Below, one piece after another: positions 1-14,800 of a DNA stretch of 64,000 nt. The DNA is taken from assembly GCA_036785705.1 (NCBI GenBank), contig JAWUZG010000001.1, positions 9,936,001 through 10,000,000 of the forward strand. The letters are read 5' to 3'. Every line of letters begins with the position of its first letter. The stretch's first letter is position 1. The translations under genes were made by a program, and so were the position numbers. The DNA comes from Acanthornis magna. Taxonomy: Eukaryota; Chordata; Aves; Passeriformes; Acanthizidae. Below the pieces are notes generated by a model, which saw only the letters and a program-made list of their open reading frames with translations, made no database searches and was not told where the DNA came from.

Positions 1-2748
1 AAATATATTGAGATACAACTTTCCAGCCTGTCTAAAGTATAAAATCAACAAAGCTCTACTTGTCCAAGCAAAGAACAGAGAAAACACTTGCAATTCTGGC
101 ATTTCTCTTTGCCAAGAAATCCAGAACAGGACAGGTGTTTTGTTTAGGAACATGCTACTTTCAGTGCAATATACCAGGCATAACATTCTCTTCTCCTCAC
201 TTGGACAATTCTGTCAGTTGGCACACAGAGGTTTGACTATGAGGGGTCAGGCCATTCCTTACCCATTCTTATATAAGAAATACTGATGTAAAGAAGAGTG
301 CTTTTACCTACAAAGGATCTTAGGAAATATTTCTCCCAGTATATATGATGGCGGAAAAAAAATCCTTTGCAGAACACAGTCTCAAAAATCCGTGATTACC
401 CTGAACTGTAACTGAATGCTAACAGGTAGCCTTGTGTATATAGTTTCACTCGTGTTCTCAGATGACAGTGACCAAACCAAACTGAAAAGTACATTTCATG
501 TTACAAGCCCCTACACAGTTACTGTGTTTGATACCTTTCAATTGCCCAGGCTCTCCACCATCCTGCTGTAAACGCTCCCACTGTGAGCTGAAAGACACAT
601 AATGCAAATACATAATGATTAAGTATTTGTTAGTCTTTCAGAGAAAACTACCTGTTTGGTATATGTACTTTTTAATTTTGTGACACTGGCTAGGATACAG
701 TTAGTGAGCGAGTAATTAAAAATACAAGGTCTTACTATCTTGCACGCAAGCTTTAATAATCTGCATACTATGTATTTGAAAAAAATAGCAAAAAATAATG
801 TCAGATTAAGGTATAAAAGACCTAATTGTAAAATACCTATTTCTTCCCCTCCAACCACCACCAGTAAGCAAATATTCACAGCGCTCCAAGTTTCAAGAAC
901 AATGCAGAATTGGATAAAAAGTAAAAACACTGATAGTTTTGATTCTTTTTAATCTGCTTAATAATTCTTTATGTTTGTGAGAACAATACTATCATTACCT
1001 CATAATGTAATTTTGAAGTCAATGGAAGTCATCAAGATGGATTATTCTGTCAGTGAAAAATGCCTCCAAGGAGTCTGGTGTTTTCCTAACTTCCCTTAAG
1101 CAATGACATTGCTAGAAATTTCATGTTTTGGACCATTTTGTATACCACAAGAGGATTAAAAAAATATAGGTTTGTTAAAGTAACTGTTTTGGCTTGTTTT
1201 TTTAAATACTTCATGAACAAGGTTTATCAGCCATAAGCCATAAAACTTATGATAACAGTGTAATGAGAGCTCATGTAATACTTAAATTACAATGAATGAC
1301 AAACCAACTCATCAATGAGTTAAGGTTTTATCCAATGTCTATTTTACAGGCAGAAAAAAAAAAGGTTCATTTTCCTTTCAGTTCAGGTAGCAAAACACCT
1401 GATAGCAAAGATGTATTGCTATAAATTACATGGTCAAGAAAAATCCAAAGTAATCATAGTTCTGTGGCCAGAAAAACTGATATAGTGACTTTAATTCCTC
1501 ATGCATTTACTGGTACACAAGAGTAAATCCTAGAACTGTTAGACAGAAAGCTGAAATTTCTAATAAAAATCAAGTCAAGCTCAAATTTATAAGAAAAGAA
1601 AACTGTAGAGGGAAATTACTTATTTGGAAACAACTATTTAGTTTCCAAGCTAAATAGTATCATAATCTTTTATTACAACCTAATTAGAACAGACAATTAC
1701 ACAATGTAAAAAGTCAGGAAGATCCCGAGTAGACTGTGTAATGAAGATCAATAATGAATATAATAAATATTTGAGCCAAACAGAAAAATGCTGCATTGTA
1801 CACAGTGAAGTCTACCTTGTACAAAGTAAAACCAATCTTCTTTTGAAGGAATGATCACATCGCTAAAACATTAGCAAAGACTTCTACTAACACACTCAGG
1901 TTGTGACCAGAATACCCTATGGCCTCAATGACATGCAAGGGAAAGAAATCAGTATGTTTTTATCAAGATAAAGAAATCAAGTAATACTGAATAATCTCTC
2001 TTTACATGGTGTAACATCAGAATCACTTATTTTGAAGGCAGAGAGAACATTAAACCTGAGCCAATTGTTACCACTGTGAATGAGCACCACCATCCTTTTT
2101 TCTAGCAGTCCAGCAGCTTACAAAATAAACAAGGAATTTAAGGCAGTACCAAGAGAAATAGCCATTAGCAGGACACCAGATTTTAATGCTGTCAAAAATG
2201 GCAATTCCACGTATGAAAAAATTTGGCCTTGGAAAAGAAAATAAGGGGTCAGAAAGCACAGTCAGCAAACAAAGCTAGCTCTATCAAACAAAGCTAAGAA
2301 ACACAGATACTCAAAATCTGTAATGTCTGAAGAATTTTTAAGCTTGCATGCATCCTTGGTACAGTGAGAATCTGCCAAGCTAACAAACACAGCAAAGTGT
2401 ATTATAAACTGTGTCTGTATATTCTGCTGATGGATTCCCATGCTTGGTACTTTCATACATTACAGAAAACGGATCTAGCATCAGTGAAATGGAGAACAAA
2501 ACCTGCTGCCACTTCTTTACTGATTGAATCTATTATATGCTACAAATACCATTTTGTTTAAATTTCCTCTTGAGATATGCTATTTCTAACAGTGTATGGC
2601 AAGAAAGAAATGCACACTAAAGAAAAAAGATTGCATCTAGCAAAAAAGAAACACTAGCCATGAAACATAATTGAGAAATACAGTGAGAGGAAGCTTGTTA
2701 AAAACAGCAACCTCAATAAAGCAAACAAGCCCATGCCCTCCAAATTAC
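1..2748 (-). other. ORC5: ORC5 intron 8 (partial, runs off window)
   Basis: AT-rich sequence downstream of the exon 8 donor. I looked for the remaining ORC5 exons (the LPYYSKF, LLGPKPF and TSLVTLQLL blocks) and saw none. Nothing else recognised. Confidence 0.75.
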
Positions 2749-2839
2749 CTGGATATTTCCCGGAGATAAACAGTCTGCATTGCCTTCTTCAAATGAGGTT
2801 CAATATTTTTCCAGAGTTTACGGGTGTCACGTTCATTTG
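2749..2839 (-). CDS. ORC5: ORC5 coding exon 8 (last exon in window)
   Basis: Completes Ala257 and encodes [20 protein letters not shown] then QTVYLREIS, with two trailing bases AG (phase 2). Human reads [20 protein letters not shown] at this place. Acceptor GCGCAG, donor CAG|GTAATT. The expected continuation (human SQWEKLQKD type, from memory) was not found in 1-2748, so the next exon is off the window or too diverged to see. Confidence 0.96.
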
Positions 2840-5800
2840 CTGCGCCAAGCCAGAATCAACTGTGTTAATAATGTTTAACTCATACAATACCAAAACTCAT
2901 CCCTGACACCTGAACAGTCACAGGCATGACACAGCCAAACACCCTGACTCTGACATGCTGTTTTAGGACAATGCACCATCACCACCCATCCAGCAAGCAC
3001 ATGCCTACCACTAAAGGCTGTTTCTCTATGACTATTCTGAGATAATCTGTATCAGTTTAATAGAACCTCTCCTCTTGGCCTTGACAGAGAAATAACTTAA
3101 CCCATTACTTTGTAGAAGTCCTCATGGCCGAGTGAAGAGAAAGATTTATAGAAGGGGAGAAATTTTTCAGGGTATTTCCATCTTTGTTTCCTAAAAAAAC
3201 ACCACCAAATATCACCTACGGCTTCTGCTGCAAGTGCTGCAAGATTTCTGCAAGACTGGGTGTGACTGGAATAAGCAATACTGTGGTGACCTGAGAAACC
3301 ACTGTCACCACACCACAAGGATCAAAGTCTTCACCAAAACCCACTGAACAGCACCTGCTCTCTCATACACCTGCTCAAATTAAAGACACAGCCTTACCTT
3401 CCCCTCTGACCACTGGTTCGCAGTATTTAGAAAAATTGAGTGCTGCCTACAGAAAGCAAAAAATAGAACATATTAAAGTAGTATCTACCTGATCCAGCTA
3501 CAGAGTAGCAGGGTAATTAATTCCTTCGCGAAACCACCAAATTCTTTTTCAGTCAATAATTATTCCACTTGCTTACAAACATTATACTGTAAAACATGGC
3601 AACGTTTCTGTCTATCACAGGTTACGTGGCTTTGAGCTCAGCAAGATCTGTTTACTGTACTCAGGAGGCTGTGTTTTTTGTTTTGTTTTTTTTTGAAGTT
3701 AACAGAACAATTTAACATTATAAATGCAGTAAAAATGTTTTAATGAACTTTTTTTACTCCCTTCACTTTCAGATAGAACTTTCCATTCCAGAAAAAGTTC
3801 AGCACACTTACACACAAGCAGAAATTATTTATTTAAAAAAAATCAATCAACCAACCAAACACAAAAAAACCTCGCAGCACATTTCATATTCAAACGAACT
3901 CTTATTGCCTAAGGTAAAATAAAGAAATTTTTGACAGTACTATAATCTAGACTTCTTTCTAAAATGTTTAAATCAGTATCACATATATTTTTGTAAAATA
4001 GCAATCCTCAGATTTCATTATCTTTTTGTCCTACTGCACTTTAATAAATCTCTGTGCTAATATACAAAACTCAATGCAGTTCCATATAAACTTCCATATA
4101 TAAATCCAATAAAATTTCAAGATGTATTATTAATAATCACACATAATAGTATACACATTTAGAGTCTGTATTAGACACTAAGGAGTTCAGAAGCCTACAC
4201 TCAGTTGTATGTGTCTGTCACTATCTTCTATGGAAGAGACTTGTCAACCACATAAAGAATTCAGGGTCTAATCACATAAATATTTTCATCATATTGGTAT
4301 TTCACACACAAGTAAACAGTGCATCTAAAGCTCATGAAATTCTCATAAGCAGAGCCACTCAAGTACATGTCTGCAAGAGCTGTGACCCTGGTTTCTATTT
4401 CTGTCTCCAGCAATCTCATTTAAATATAAAACCTGCATGGTTACCAGATAAGTTCAGTTGAAATTTAGCAACATGTTCCTGAGGGAAATGGAGGCAGAAT
4501 CATTCAGGTCATCTTTCTAGCACCGATTTGTTCGCTGATCACGGCAAACTTGTAAAACTTCCTTGTATACAGCATAGTTATTTAAATAATAATTGGATAA
4601 GCGAATGTTTGTTATTGTTATTAAGCTTTTCTTATGCAAAGGTCACCATCAAGAAACTTAATTTTCTTCTGTTAAGTTTGTTTACTATTACATGCTTCAA
4701 TTGATATATGGTTAAAACTCCTTTTTCCAAATACTTTCAATGTATTACCAGAAAACTACACAACACTGGAAGCCCTTTACAGCCATCAAAACGACTGCAA
4801 CCTTTGTTACGGATTTTTAGGGCAACCGCATTTTGAGCTAACACATTCTTAAGAGGGAAAATTTACACTATATACAAGGAAGACTTTTTTACCATGAAGG
4901 TGGTGAGACAATGAAACAGGCTGCCAGAAAAACTGTGGATGCCCCATTCCTGGAAGTGTTGAAGGCCAGGCTGGATGGGGCTTTGAGCAACCTGGTCCAG
5001 TGAAGATGTCCTTGCCCATGGCAGGGGAGTTGGAACAAGATGATCTTTAAGGTCCCTTCCAATCCAAATCATTCCGTATTCTCTGATTTTCTCTTTGTCT
5101 CAATATTCAACAATAAATCTAGACTTTCAGAGCCCATTTGGCAAAAGACACCCCAAAACAAAGCAGCAACTCTAAAGAAGCTCAGCTCACCAGATGTCGA
5201 AGTTCTTTAAGGTCCCTACAAACCATGTAGAAGACACCCAGCAAAATATTGATATATGCAGCATAGAAATCTGCAGAATATTCTGGGGGATGATTCTGAG
5301 ACAAGATCTTCTGCAGATGTCCTGTTTAAACAAAAATATATTTTGCGTGTTTAAAGCCAACTTAACAAACAGATCACATTTGAGGAAAAGCAAAACAATA
5401 ATCATAGCTAAATAAACCCCCAAAAAAATCCAGCAAAACCTATACTGATTTAAAGAACCAGCAAATGTAATGGAATCCAACATTACTCTGAGATGTCTGG
5501 CAAATGGAAAAAGACAAGACCTTTAGAGGTTGTGTGAATGCAGACTTTTACAGTCCAGTAGCTATTACACATTCTGAGCTCTGTAAAAGGCACACCGACA
5601 AACATGAAAAAAACTTTTAAATGTCCTTTGGCAAAGTGTTACACAATCCCTGAAAAGCAGATTAAAAATTAGTTTACCTATGCTGTAATCAGGAAAATAC
5701 ATGGTGAATGGCTCAAAGCATCCAACGTTTGGACGGAACAGCTCCCACACTATTTCACTGAGCAGGACAACTGTCACATTGCTGTCAGTCTACACGAGGA

Positions 5801-8800
5801 AGAGGAAAAAGCTCAATGAGAGAGTGACAGGCAGAGAAATAACAAAATAACAGTGCATGTTAGAACATCAATGAGAAAAATTATTATTGTGACTTTTCTG
5901 TTTCACAAAAATCATTGAATTTACAGTTTATTACTATGCTAGTAATTTGTATTAAAGCTTCAGCTGGCCTAATCAAGCAGCTCATACATTTGCAAATCTT
6001 CATAATTATATTTCTCTCCAATCCTTGCCACTTCACTGACATGTAAGCTTTGTGGGGTGATACACAATACCAAGTAGATTCCACCCCAAAATGAAGAGAA
6101 CATTTTACTTTGATAATTAAACACAGACTTTCAGAGCAAACAGAAAAAGTTAAAAAGCAAAGAGAAATCTCAGTGCTTCTGGAACCAAGCTATCTTGTAC
6201 TTTATTTTAAAGGCAATCTTGTCTTCAAAAACAAATACACACATCTTAAACCAAAAACATGTTACCTGTTTACTCTTCCAACTCTTTTACTAGTTAACAA
6301 CAATGGGGCTGTTCATAGTAACATATTCTTTTTAACCAAGCTTTTATTGACAAAATATCCACCTCAGGTTGGATGTTTTGGTCAGTAGGTAACAAAACCC
6401 TTCATATAAAAACCATATTCCTTATTTTGGTCACCCTTCAAAATATCAGCTACTTAACACAAACCTAAAACTATCTGTGAAGATGATATGTCATCCTCCC
6501 TCTTTGCAAGGTTTTTGCAACCATACTAAAAATTCTGCATAACAAAAGATGCTTTTTAAACATGGTTCTTCAAGAAAGATTTGAAATTTGAAATTCAAAT
6601 TTGAAAACTATTCAGGCACCTCCATGAAGCAAAAGGAAGGAAACTGATTGAATTGACAGTGCTGTGAATATGAGCTGTGAATGACTTGAAAGAAGTTTAA
6701 ATGTTACTCCCTTCCCTGAAATTTAGTGAGAATCTTCTTTTTATACTTACTTTTCCCACTTCTTGGTGAAGTGGCACCCACCCACATTCTTTACTGTTTC
6801 TTCTTCCTTTGTTTTTAGGGAACTTAAGTATTTTTTCCCTTTCAACAAGAAAGCATCTTTCTGTAGATTTCTTCCAGTTGTTTTCCTCTCCCAGATCTCC
6901 TAATGTTCCAACTGACAGAAGTACTAAGGTATGTTCAGTTCACTTCCTGACTGATCATCCAATATGAAGAACTTCAGTACTTCCTACCACGATCCTCAGA
7001 GAAATCAAGCATCCAACGACCTATTCTTGAGCAGCGACCCTCCAGTCCCATGAAATCCTTCACTACTAATGGAGTTTCTGGTCTCCTTTCACTCCAGGAA
7101 ACGAAGAGATGCAGCAGATTTGCACCTACAATATTGCTCTGCAACATCAGCTGCACAACTGTTTTAGAAACCCTCAGTATAATCCAGAATTTAAGCAACT
7201 GGAATATCAGCATTCAAGAAAACTGACAAACTTATCTGGAGGTTACTTTTGAATTTCAGAGTGTTCCTCTGGCATAATTAAGTCTTAGTTTATGGGGTTT
7301 TGATCCCTGAACAGCAATTATAGACCTAAGCTTGCCTCCTTTCTCTGCAGAACAGGTTGTTTCTGCTTCAGGAGCAGCATAGTCCAAAACATGGGCAGAA
7401 CAGACAAAAAGAGACTGAAAACGCACCAGCTGTCAGGATTAAGAACACAGCTGTGAATCAGTCTTCATTCAGTAGAGAAATCAATGTGACCAGAAGATTA
7501 AGAGCACCACACAAAAGCTTTGAGATAACAAGTATAATTTCAGCTATTTACATGTTCAGACATTTCAAAGTACCAGCAACTTCTGGCTTTGTCTTCAGTT
7601 TCTTTTCAGGGAATGTACCATTTTTCCTTATTTCAAGGCAAAAGCTTTGATGCTTCAGAAGTGAGAAAGGAAAGCACACAGTGGTTTTCTCCAATCAGAA
7701 ACTTACTGCAGCACAATTCCAGAAGTGTGAGAGAACTCTCTACCACGTCAAAGCACATTCACAGCTGCTGAGCTATGCATCTCCAGCCAAATTAAATAGC
7801 TGGCAGTCTCCTGAAAAATCTCATTCTTAAAAACAGAAATAATCTAGAAAAGACAGCTATATATCTGACACAAGCTTCCAAAGAATCTATAACACATCAG
7901 ATACTGTAAATAAGCTACCATTCACCAAAATTAAAAAAAAAAAAATTAGAGAGTCTAATAAAAGTTTCCCAGTGTTCAAACTCTAGTTTGGTTTCTAGTT
8001 TTGACCACTGGTTGGGGGGGGGGGTAAGGGTTAATTTTGCAAATTTTCATATTTAAAGACTCACTTATCTTGATCTGTGAGCACAGATGTACAAATACCA
8101 TATGTTCAGTTACTTTCAATATGCAGGACCACATAAGTTAATTTCTTTCCAGACACTTACCAACTCTTGAAGTCTAAGAAATGCTGGCAGGATGTTTGCT
8201 TCCATTTCCCTCAGTTGTTCTGCTCTATCCAGTACCTTTTAACAAAATATTGATATTATATAGACAATGTGGACTTCCACTCTCACATGGACTTAAAATT
8301 AATTCTTAGCTGCTGGAAACTGAATTGGAGAGATAATTGCTTCACATGTACTTCCAGGAAGCCCAAGCAGCTCTGCATTATTATTATTGAATTATTATTC
8401 AAGTCCAGTCAGGAATATCACAACAAAGTCATGATATCCTTAACAACCACTGAAACCTGCATTTTTTCCCAAAATTCTTCTTATTTTTCAAAATTACACG
8501 TAGAGTAGTAGCACTGTAATGACATGCTTACTCTAGAAGAGCTATCTTTTCTCATTATGAAATCATTTTTCATCATGAAAAATAGCTGATATTTTTTAAA
8601 AAATTAGCTATCATCTGGAATTCACTGAACTGATCTTTGAGAGAAACTTTTCTTGCCATAGTTTGCAGCCTAGAAATCTACACGATTTATTGTATGCAAG
8701 CCCCACACAGCAGTAACAGGTATGTAGTATATGTACAGCTTAAACAAGGAACATCTTAAGCAAACAACGTTTTGTAATCTAGAGAATAAAAACAGAAGCA

Positions 8801-11800
8801 TGAAGACATGCACGGTTATCCTTTGGTAAAAAAGTGTGTATTCCCAGTAAACTTAAAATCTTGACAAGAGTGAAGAAAAAGAATACAAACACATTTCTTT
8901 TGTGGTTTATTTACTACTTGCAATATAAATCCAAATCCTGAAGTTGATCACTTCTTTTGAATTATTGCTCTTAAGATAAAAACTATAGCTCCTTAGAAAA
9001 TTATATTTTCTATCCTATTACATATCTTCTCTCCACCAAAATCTTATTACAGTTATCAGTTCTGTTGCCCACAATAAGGAAAAGTATTTTATGAGGACAA
9101 TCAAACATTTTCTGAAAAAATTATTTCAAAATCCTTCCATACAAACCTGAAAGAACTATCTCTGCCTCAACAGCTCACATTTCTTGGGAACTTGTCTAAA
9201 ACTACAATCTATGATTTTATATTGGTATCTGCATTTGGTTCATGTAACAAATTACTTCAGGAACGAAGACTGCTTTACACTGCAGACCAAATAGAGGCTA
9301 CATATTTTTACTAATAAAATATTGTTTATTGGACCCAGTGACATGCAGCTACCAAACACAAAGCTTTAAGGTCTTGATCTAAGCAGTAGCACTTTTTAGT
9401 TAAATGGGAAACAAACCACAGCTTCTACTTACAACAGAAAAAACACTGTGACCCTGGCTTGTGGAAAATACCAAGTGGTTCACACAACAGTCTTCCCCCA
9501 AGTCTGTAAAACTACCCCTTATTGTTTAGTGTCCATACAGACTTGTCACTCTTCAATTTTTTTTAAAAAACTATACTTTCTAAAACTGGCTGCTCACATT
9601 AAAAAAAGTAGCTTGATACTACTGTAAAATGCTAAATATTGTAAAGGTATGAATGACTACAAGTTATATCTGCTCCAATTTTATCAGGTGGTTAAGAACA
9701 ATAAATTCATTTTTCATAAGTAATAATAAACATTCAGAGCCTATGCTTGGGTTAAGAGAAACTTGAAAGTAAACATTTATCTTGATTCACTGTGAGTTAA
9801 TTGAGCTGAAACATTACATTATTTACTACTGAAATGGAATAGAGTAAGTCAGTATTACCAGTTTATGTTACCAGCATTCTGGTCTTCATCAGTCTCAATT
9901 TAAACTGCTCTACAATAAATCCAGATGACACAGGCTAATAAACATGAATTGATTTCTCCCATTCCTGTCTGTTCCCATGCAGAATGTAACTGAAATACTA
10001 ATTCAATACTTAATTCTTCTGATGCAACAACTATTTTCATTATACAATTGAACCTTTGCAGTTATTTAATGCTTTATTTTCTTCTGATGCAACAACTATT
10101 TTCATTATACAATTGAACCTTTGTAGTTATTTAATGCTTTATTTTCTACAACCACTGTTCAAGAACTTTCTAATTTTCTGAGCAATGCCACTTTTCATAG
10201 AATACATGAAGAATTCTTTACTGATGTAGAACAGTTCTTAATCCAAATACTCATCTGAAAGTAAAACTTTATTGTAAGAAGTATTTTGCCAAATTCAGTG
10301 GAGGTTATTAGAGAGAGAAATTTTGTGCTTATGGAATTACTGAAGAATGTCAATACCACTTTTGTGACAGTAATCTAAACTACTTGTCTATTTATAACTT
10401 TTTATCTGTTTTAAGTGTTCGTACATTATTTTCTTCATTCCATTTTTAATAAATATGTCAAATTTATTAACCTTGTGACCTACAGGAAACTATGAGATAG
10501 TACTGTTTCCACTAAACATGATATGAAGTTATTTAACTCAGTGGCTAAGTATTTTTAAATGGAAATAAAACTTATTTAACTATAACCTGTGAAATAGAAT
10601 GAAGAATGTTCAGTATAATTATGAACTTCTTGTTTGACTGCAAAAAACCCCCAAAGCAGTACCAGCACATTGAGAGTTTAATGGCCCTGGGTAATCATTC
10701 TGCGTGTTTCTCACAGCAATCAATCAATCTTAACCACGTTCTTGTTTTCTTGAATAATCAATTTCAACTCTTTTAAAAACACCCTTAACTCCTACCGCTG
10801 GCCTGAAACGTCAGTCTATGTGTTTTGCAGGTCCGCTATATATACGCACATTTACACATCACTAATACTATAGCCTTCATATTGTCCTTTCATCAGACCT
10901 CTCGTATGACTGAAATTTGTTTCCATGCTCATCTCTCAGCATGATAAATGCTGTTAGAGATGTCTGCAAATTTTGACTCCTTTATATAGTTAGGATTATC
11001 ACAGTAAAGAAAAAACAAATACCTAAAACAAATTTAGTGTTCTAGTACTACACTGATTCAATCATTCCTGCAACCCAAATTCTGATTATTTTTCCTGCAA
11101 TTTGCTGTTTATTCCACTTCAGCATATAAACAATTTTTTCATTGCAGTCTTTTTTTTCCATCTTAATTTTAAAACTACAGATCCTGTCTCAGAGGGCCAC
11201 AAGTGTAGCTGAAGATGTAAGACCTCAAACATACTTTTACAGAGGAACTCATGCATTTTAGTTCCTTATTATTATCCTTAAGCTCTATTTTAGCCAACCT
11301 AGCCTTGTCATTTGCATACTCCATATTGCCTTCTGACCTATTCCCCACTTCTGCTTTCTCATTTGTGAGGCTATTCTCACAAAGAAACAGATAAGCATGA
11401 CTTGCCAATAATAAAACAAGTAACAGGCTCTCTATATGTGAAGAATTTGTAACACTATTACATCCCCAATTTAAATGTGTGGTATAATTTACGTTAGTAG
11501 TTATGCTATACAGCTTTTGTGTAGGAAAAACTCTAAAACCAGGAAAAACAGAGAACCTCACCTAAAGCCTGTAAACCAACAGAAAAAAATCTGTCAGGTT
11601 CTGAATGAGGTCTACACAGAAATTTTGTGCAAACTGCTCTATAAGGCACACGTTTCACATACAAATTATCCATAGCGATTATTTACACCCTCTTAGCAGG
11701 AATGGCACTGGACATTAAAATGAAATTACTTACAATATATACAGTTTGATCTTGAAGCTCTCTACTCGCCACAGCTTGTTTAAACAGCCGAACAAAGTCA

Positions 11801-14800
11801 TTGAAAGTATCACAGTGCACAGGAGAGGCATGTTCTGTGTCCGAAGGACAGCTTTGCAACTGGATGAGAATTTCTTCTAAAAGAAGTCGTGATGTAAAGT
11901 ATTCCACACAATTCACAAACACATGAGGAAGCTGAAAAGAACAAGAAAAATGATACAACTGTATTTGGCTTTTTCAGTGTAAATAGTTTTCTCCTCCATG
12001 AGAGAATGAAAGAAACCATACTCTGCCAACAGAATATAGAGCAAAAACCAAAAAACTTGTCAAAAAAAAAAAGGATCAATTATATACGTAGTCAAAATAT
12101 TATGTATCACAAAATGAAGAGAGAGCGGATGAATCTTCAATGGAACAGTGTACCTTCTAACTATGTTTAAAAACTGAAACACAATGCATCTTTTAACTGT
12201 GATGAAAAATTGTGAGCAATACATAAAAAGAAAACCAAATAGCATTTAATTCAAAGAAATTTGGACAATTGTAAGACATTACAGTATCATAAAATGGTTC
12301 ATTACAAATTACAGTGTCTAGTTAACACAGACATCTCAAACGCAGATTACAAAGAAAGTAATCTAGGAGCACACTCCCCAGAATTTCTCTGAATGTTTTT
12401 GTCATTCAATGCACACAAATGATGAAATGTAAGCTTCTATATCAGATTCATGTGATCAGCATGATTGTGCAGAACATTTTTAGAAAACCAGATCTTTTCA
12501 GAGCAAAGAGTGAGTGAAAAAAACAGAGTATGAGATACATTATAAGTATCAATTTAGTAATATTGAAAATCTACAGTCATTTGCCTTTAAATACAAGACA
12601 CTATAACCTACAGAATAGTACCAGTAGTCAAACCTACCTTAGGAAAAAAAAGATAATTTTCTAGCAACCCTATTTTTAAGACATAGCTTATCTCCACAAC
12701 TCCATAAGGCAGATGCTCTTTTTCACACTTAACATTAAAACCTCTGGAAAACATTAGTCACTGGGATACAGGAATGTGTTTGTCTATAACAAAAAAAAAA
12801 AATCCAAGTACTACATTCCAATTTTTCTACTTAAAATACAATATACGGCATATGATTCAGCAGAAGTGGGGAAGTGTGGCTACATGCTGGCAATCCACTC
12901 ACACAGCATGTAATGATTACATGATTTTGAACACCACTAAAAGGAAAGGGCTGCATCACCAAAAGCAGCTATTCAAAGTGCTGCACCTCCATAGCAGAAG
13001 GAAAGCTGGGTGCCTCAGATGTGATTCACACCACATCACATACGACACATCTATACGTGGCACAAGGAAATGCAGTAGAGAGAGTTGCTGCTTAAAACCA
13101 GCTGCTTTCCAGGGCCTGGCCACAGCTTTGGATATGCTGCAAGAGGTCAGCACAGTGCTGTGAGCAAGGCATGAAATGCTACTTCATGGAAGAGGATCAT
13201 AAACCCCTGTCTTCTACTCTTCTCCCTCTGCAGAATTTTTCATGAAGGGGGTTTCTGCATAAAACCCAGTCCTGCAGATAAGTGATAAGCTCACTCTGGA
13301 CAAGCAGAAAGTATCAGGGCTGTAGAAACACACAAATGGAAATTTATGGTTTAGGCATGAAGTGAGCACCTGTCATTTGATTTAAATCAAGTTCATGACT
13401 GACAAAACCAGAGATTTTTGGAAAGAAATGGAAATTCCGTAATGACGCTCTTCAACTTAGGAGGACTTCAAAAGACGTTTTGGGAAAAATTACAACAAGG
13501 AGTCAGTGGAGCTACTTCAGGCTAAGTCATGGAGGCAAGTTGAACAATATTTGGCTCCTTCCTTATCTTTTTTAGACTTTCTTTAAAAAGTTATTATGAT
13601 TTACATTGTGTTTCAGTATGTACAACTTTATTTTATACTAACTGCACTAGTGAGAAAAGTGATGCATTCATGACACAGTAAGTGGAGGAGAAGAATCAGG
13701 CAGGCAGAAATGGTCGAGGAAACAAACCACTTTGAGAAAGTAGCGGCAATTTTGAGGAACCACCACTATAAATTCAATATCCATTGTGATCATTCTTACC
13801 TGTAAGGTAGTCAGAAGAGTTTGCATCACATAAGTCTTTCCACTAGATGTATGTCCATAGATAAAGATGGATGGGAAACTAAACTGCTGACGCTAAGGGG
13901 GGGAAAATAAAAAGGTTGTTGCTGTTTCAATTCTTCTTTTTCATTCAACAGATAAAAGATTTATCAATGAACCTTCCCTCTGAAAGAAAAGTTATCTTTT
14001 AAATGTAGGCATTAAATATAAAATACACCAATTATTATGGAATCAACAAGATCAGTATTTATGTTTCATTTTCACTCAAATGCTGGGAAGATAAGTTGCA
14101 AGAAACAAGAATCATGTAACTGCCAGAGAAACTGCTACAACAAACAACAAAAACACATACACAGAGAAAAGCAGTAGGCTCTTAATTCAAATTAGTTAAC
14201 TAACTGAAACAAAATCTTGGCAAGCACAAATTGCAAGCCACACATTGCCCTAGCTTCTGAAAACGCTACAAATTGCCTTTCTTTTCATTAGCACCGAACA
14301 GAAAATAATTAAATGGTATGAAAGAGGAGATGGTAAAGCTTGTTTTTCTGTCACAAGGCAATATTTGATGTATCTATTTATTTAATGGTCCTGATGTTGA
14401 TTATTTCATGTAATTTTTTTTAACATCAAGGGAAAATAACTGAATTGTTCCCTTTTTTCCATTCTGAACAAGTATTTATTTTTGTATTGTCATTTCTAAG
14501 AATTTTGTATACTGACTTAATAAAGAATACAAAAATAAAATTGACACTTTTTACAAAAAACAATAATATTGATTTTATCCAAGATGAAACACTCTTGTGC
14601 AAGACATACAGGTTAGAGTATCTGTACATTTATCAAGAATTTAAGTATCTATTTTTAAGAAGAGTTGTTGCCACTATGCTTGTAACATATACATAAAACC
14701 TGAATGCTGTAATTTGATGTTGTTATTATTATTATTATCCCTAATTAAAGACAGAACCCAAAACAGATACTAATTTCCATTCTGTTAACTGAACGTAAAC

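Larger units (their letters stand above)
3447..5190 (-). other. ORC5: ORC5 intron 6
   Basis: GTGAGC to TTCTGTAG. It contains a plus-oriented CR1 3' fragment (about 4856-5087) and a CAAT/CAAC simple repeat at about 3838-3872. Confidence 0.88.

Noticed and set aside
310..360. Minus-strand YWEKYF-like codons as ORC5 exon 9 (human SQWEKLQ)
   Set aside because: Only three or four residues agree and there is no AG acceptor with a pyrimidine tract in the right place.
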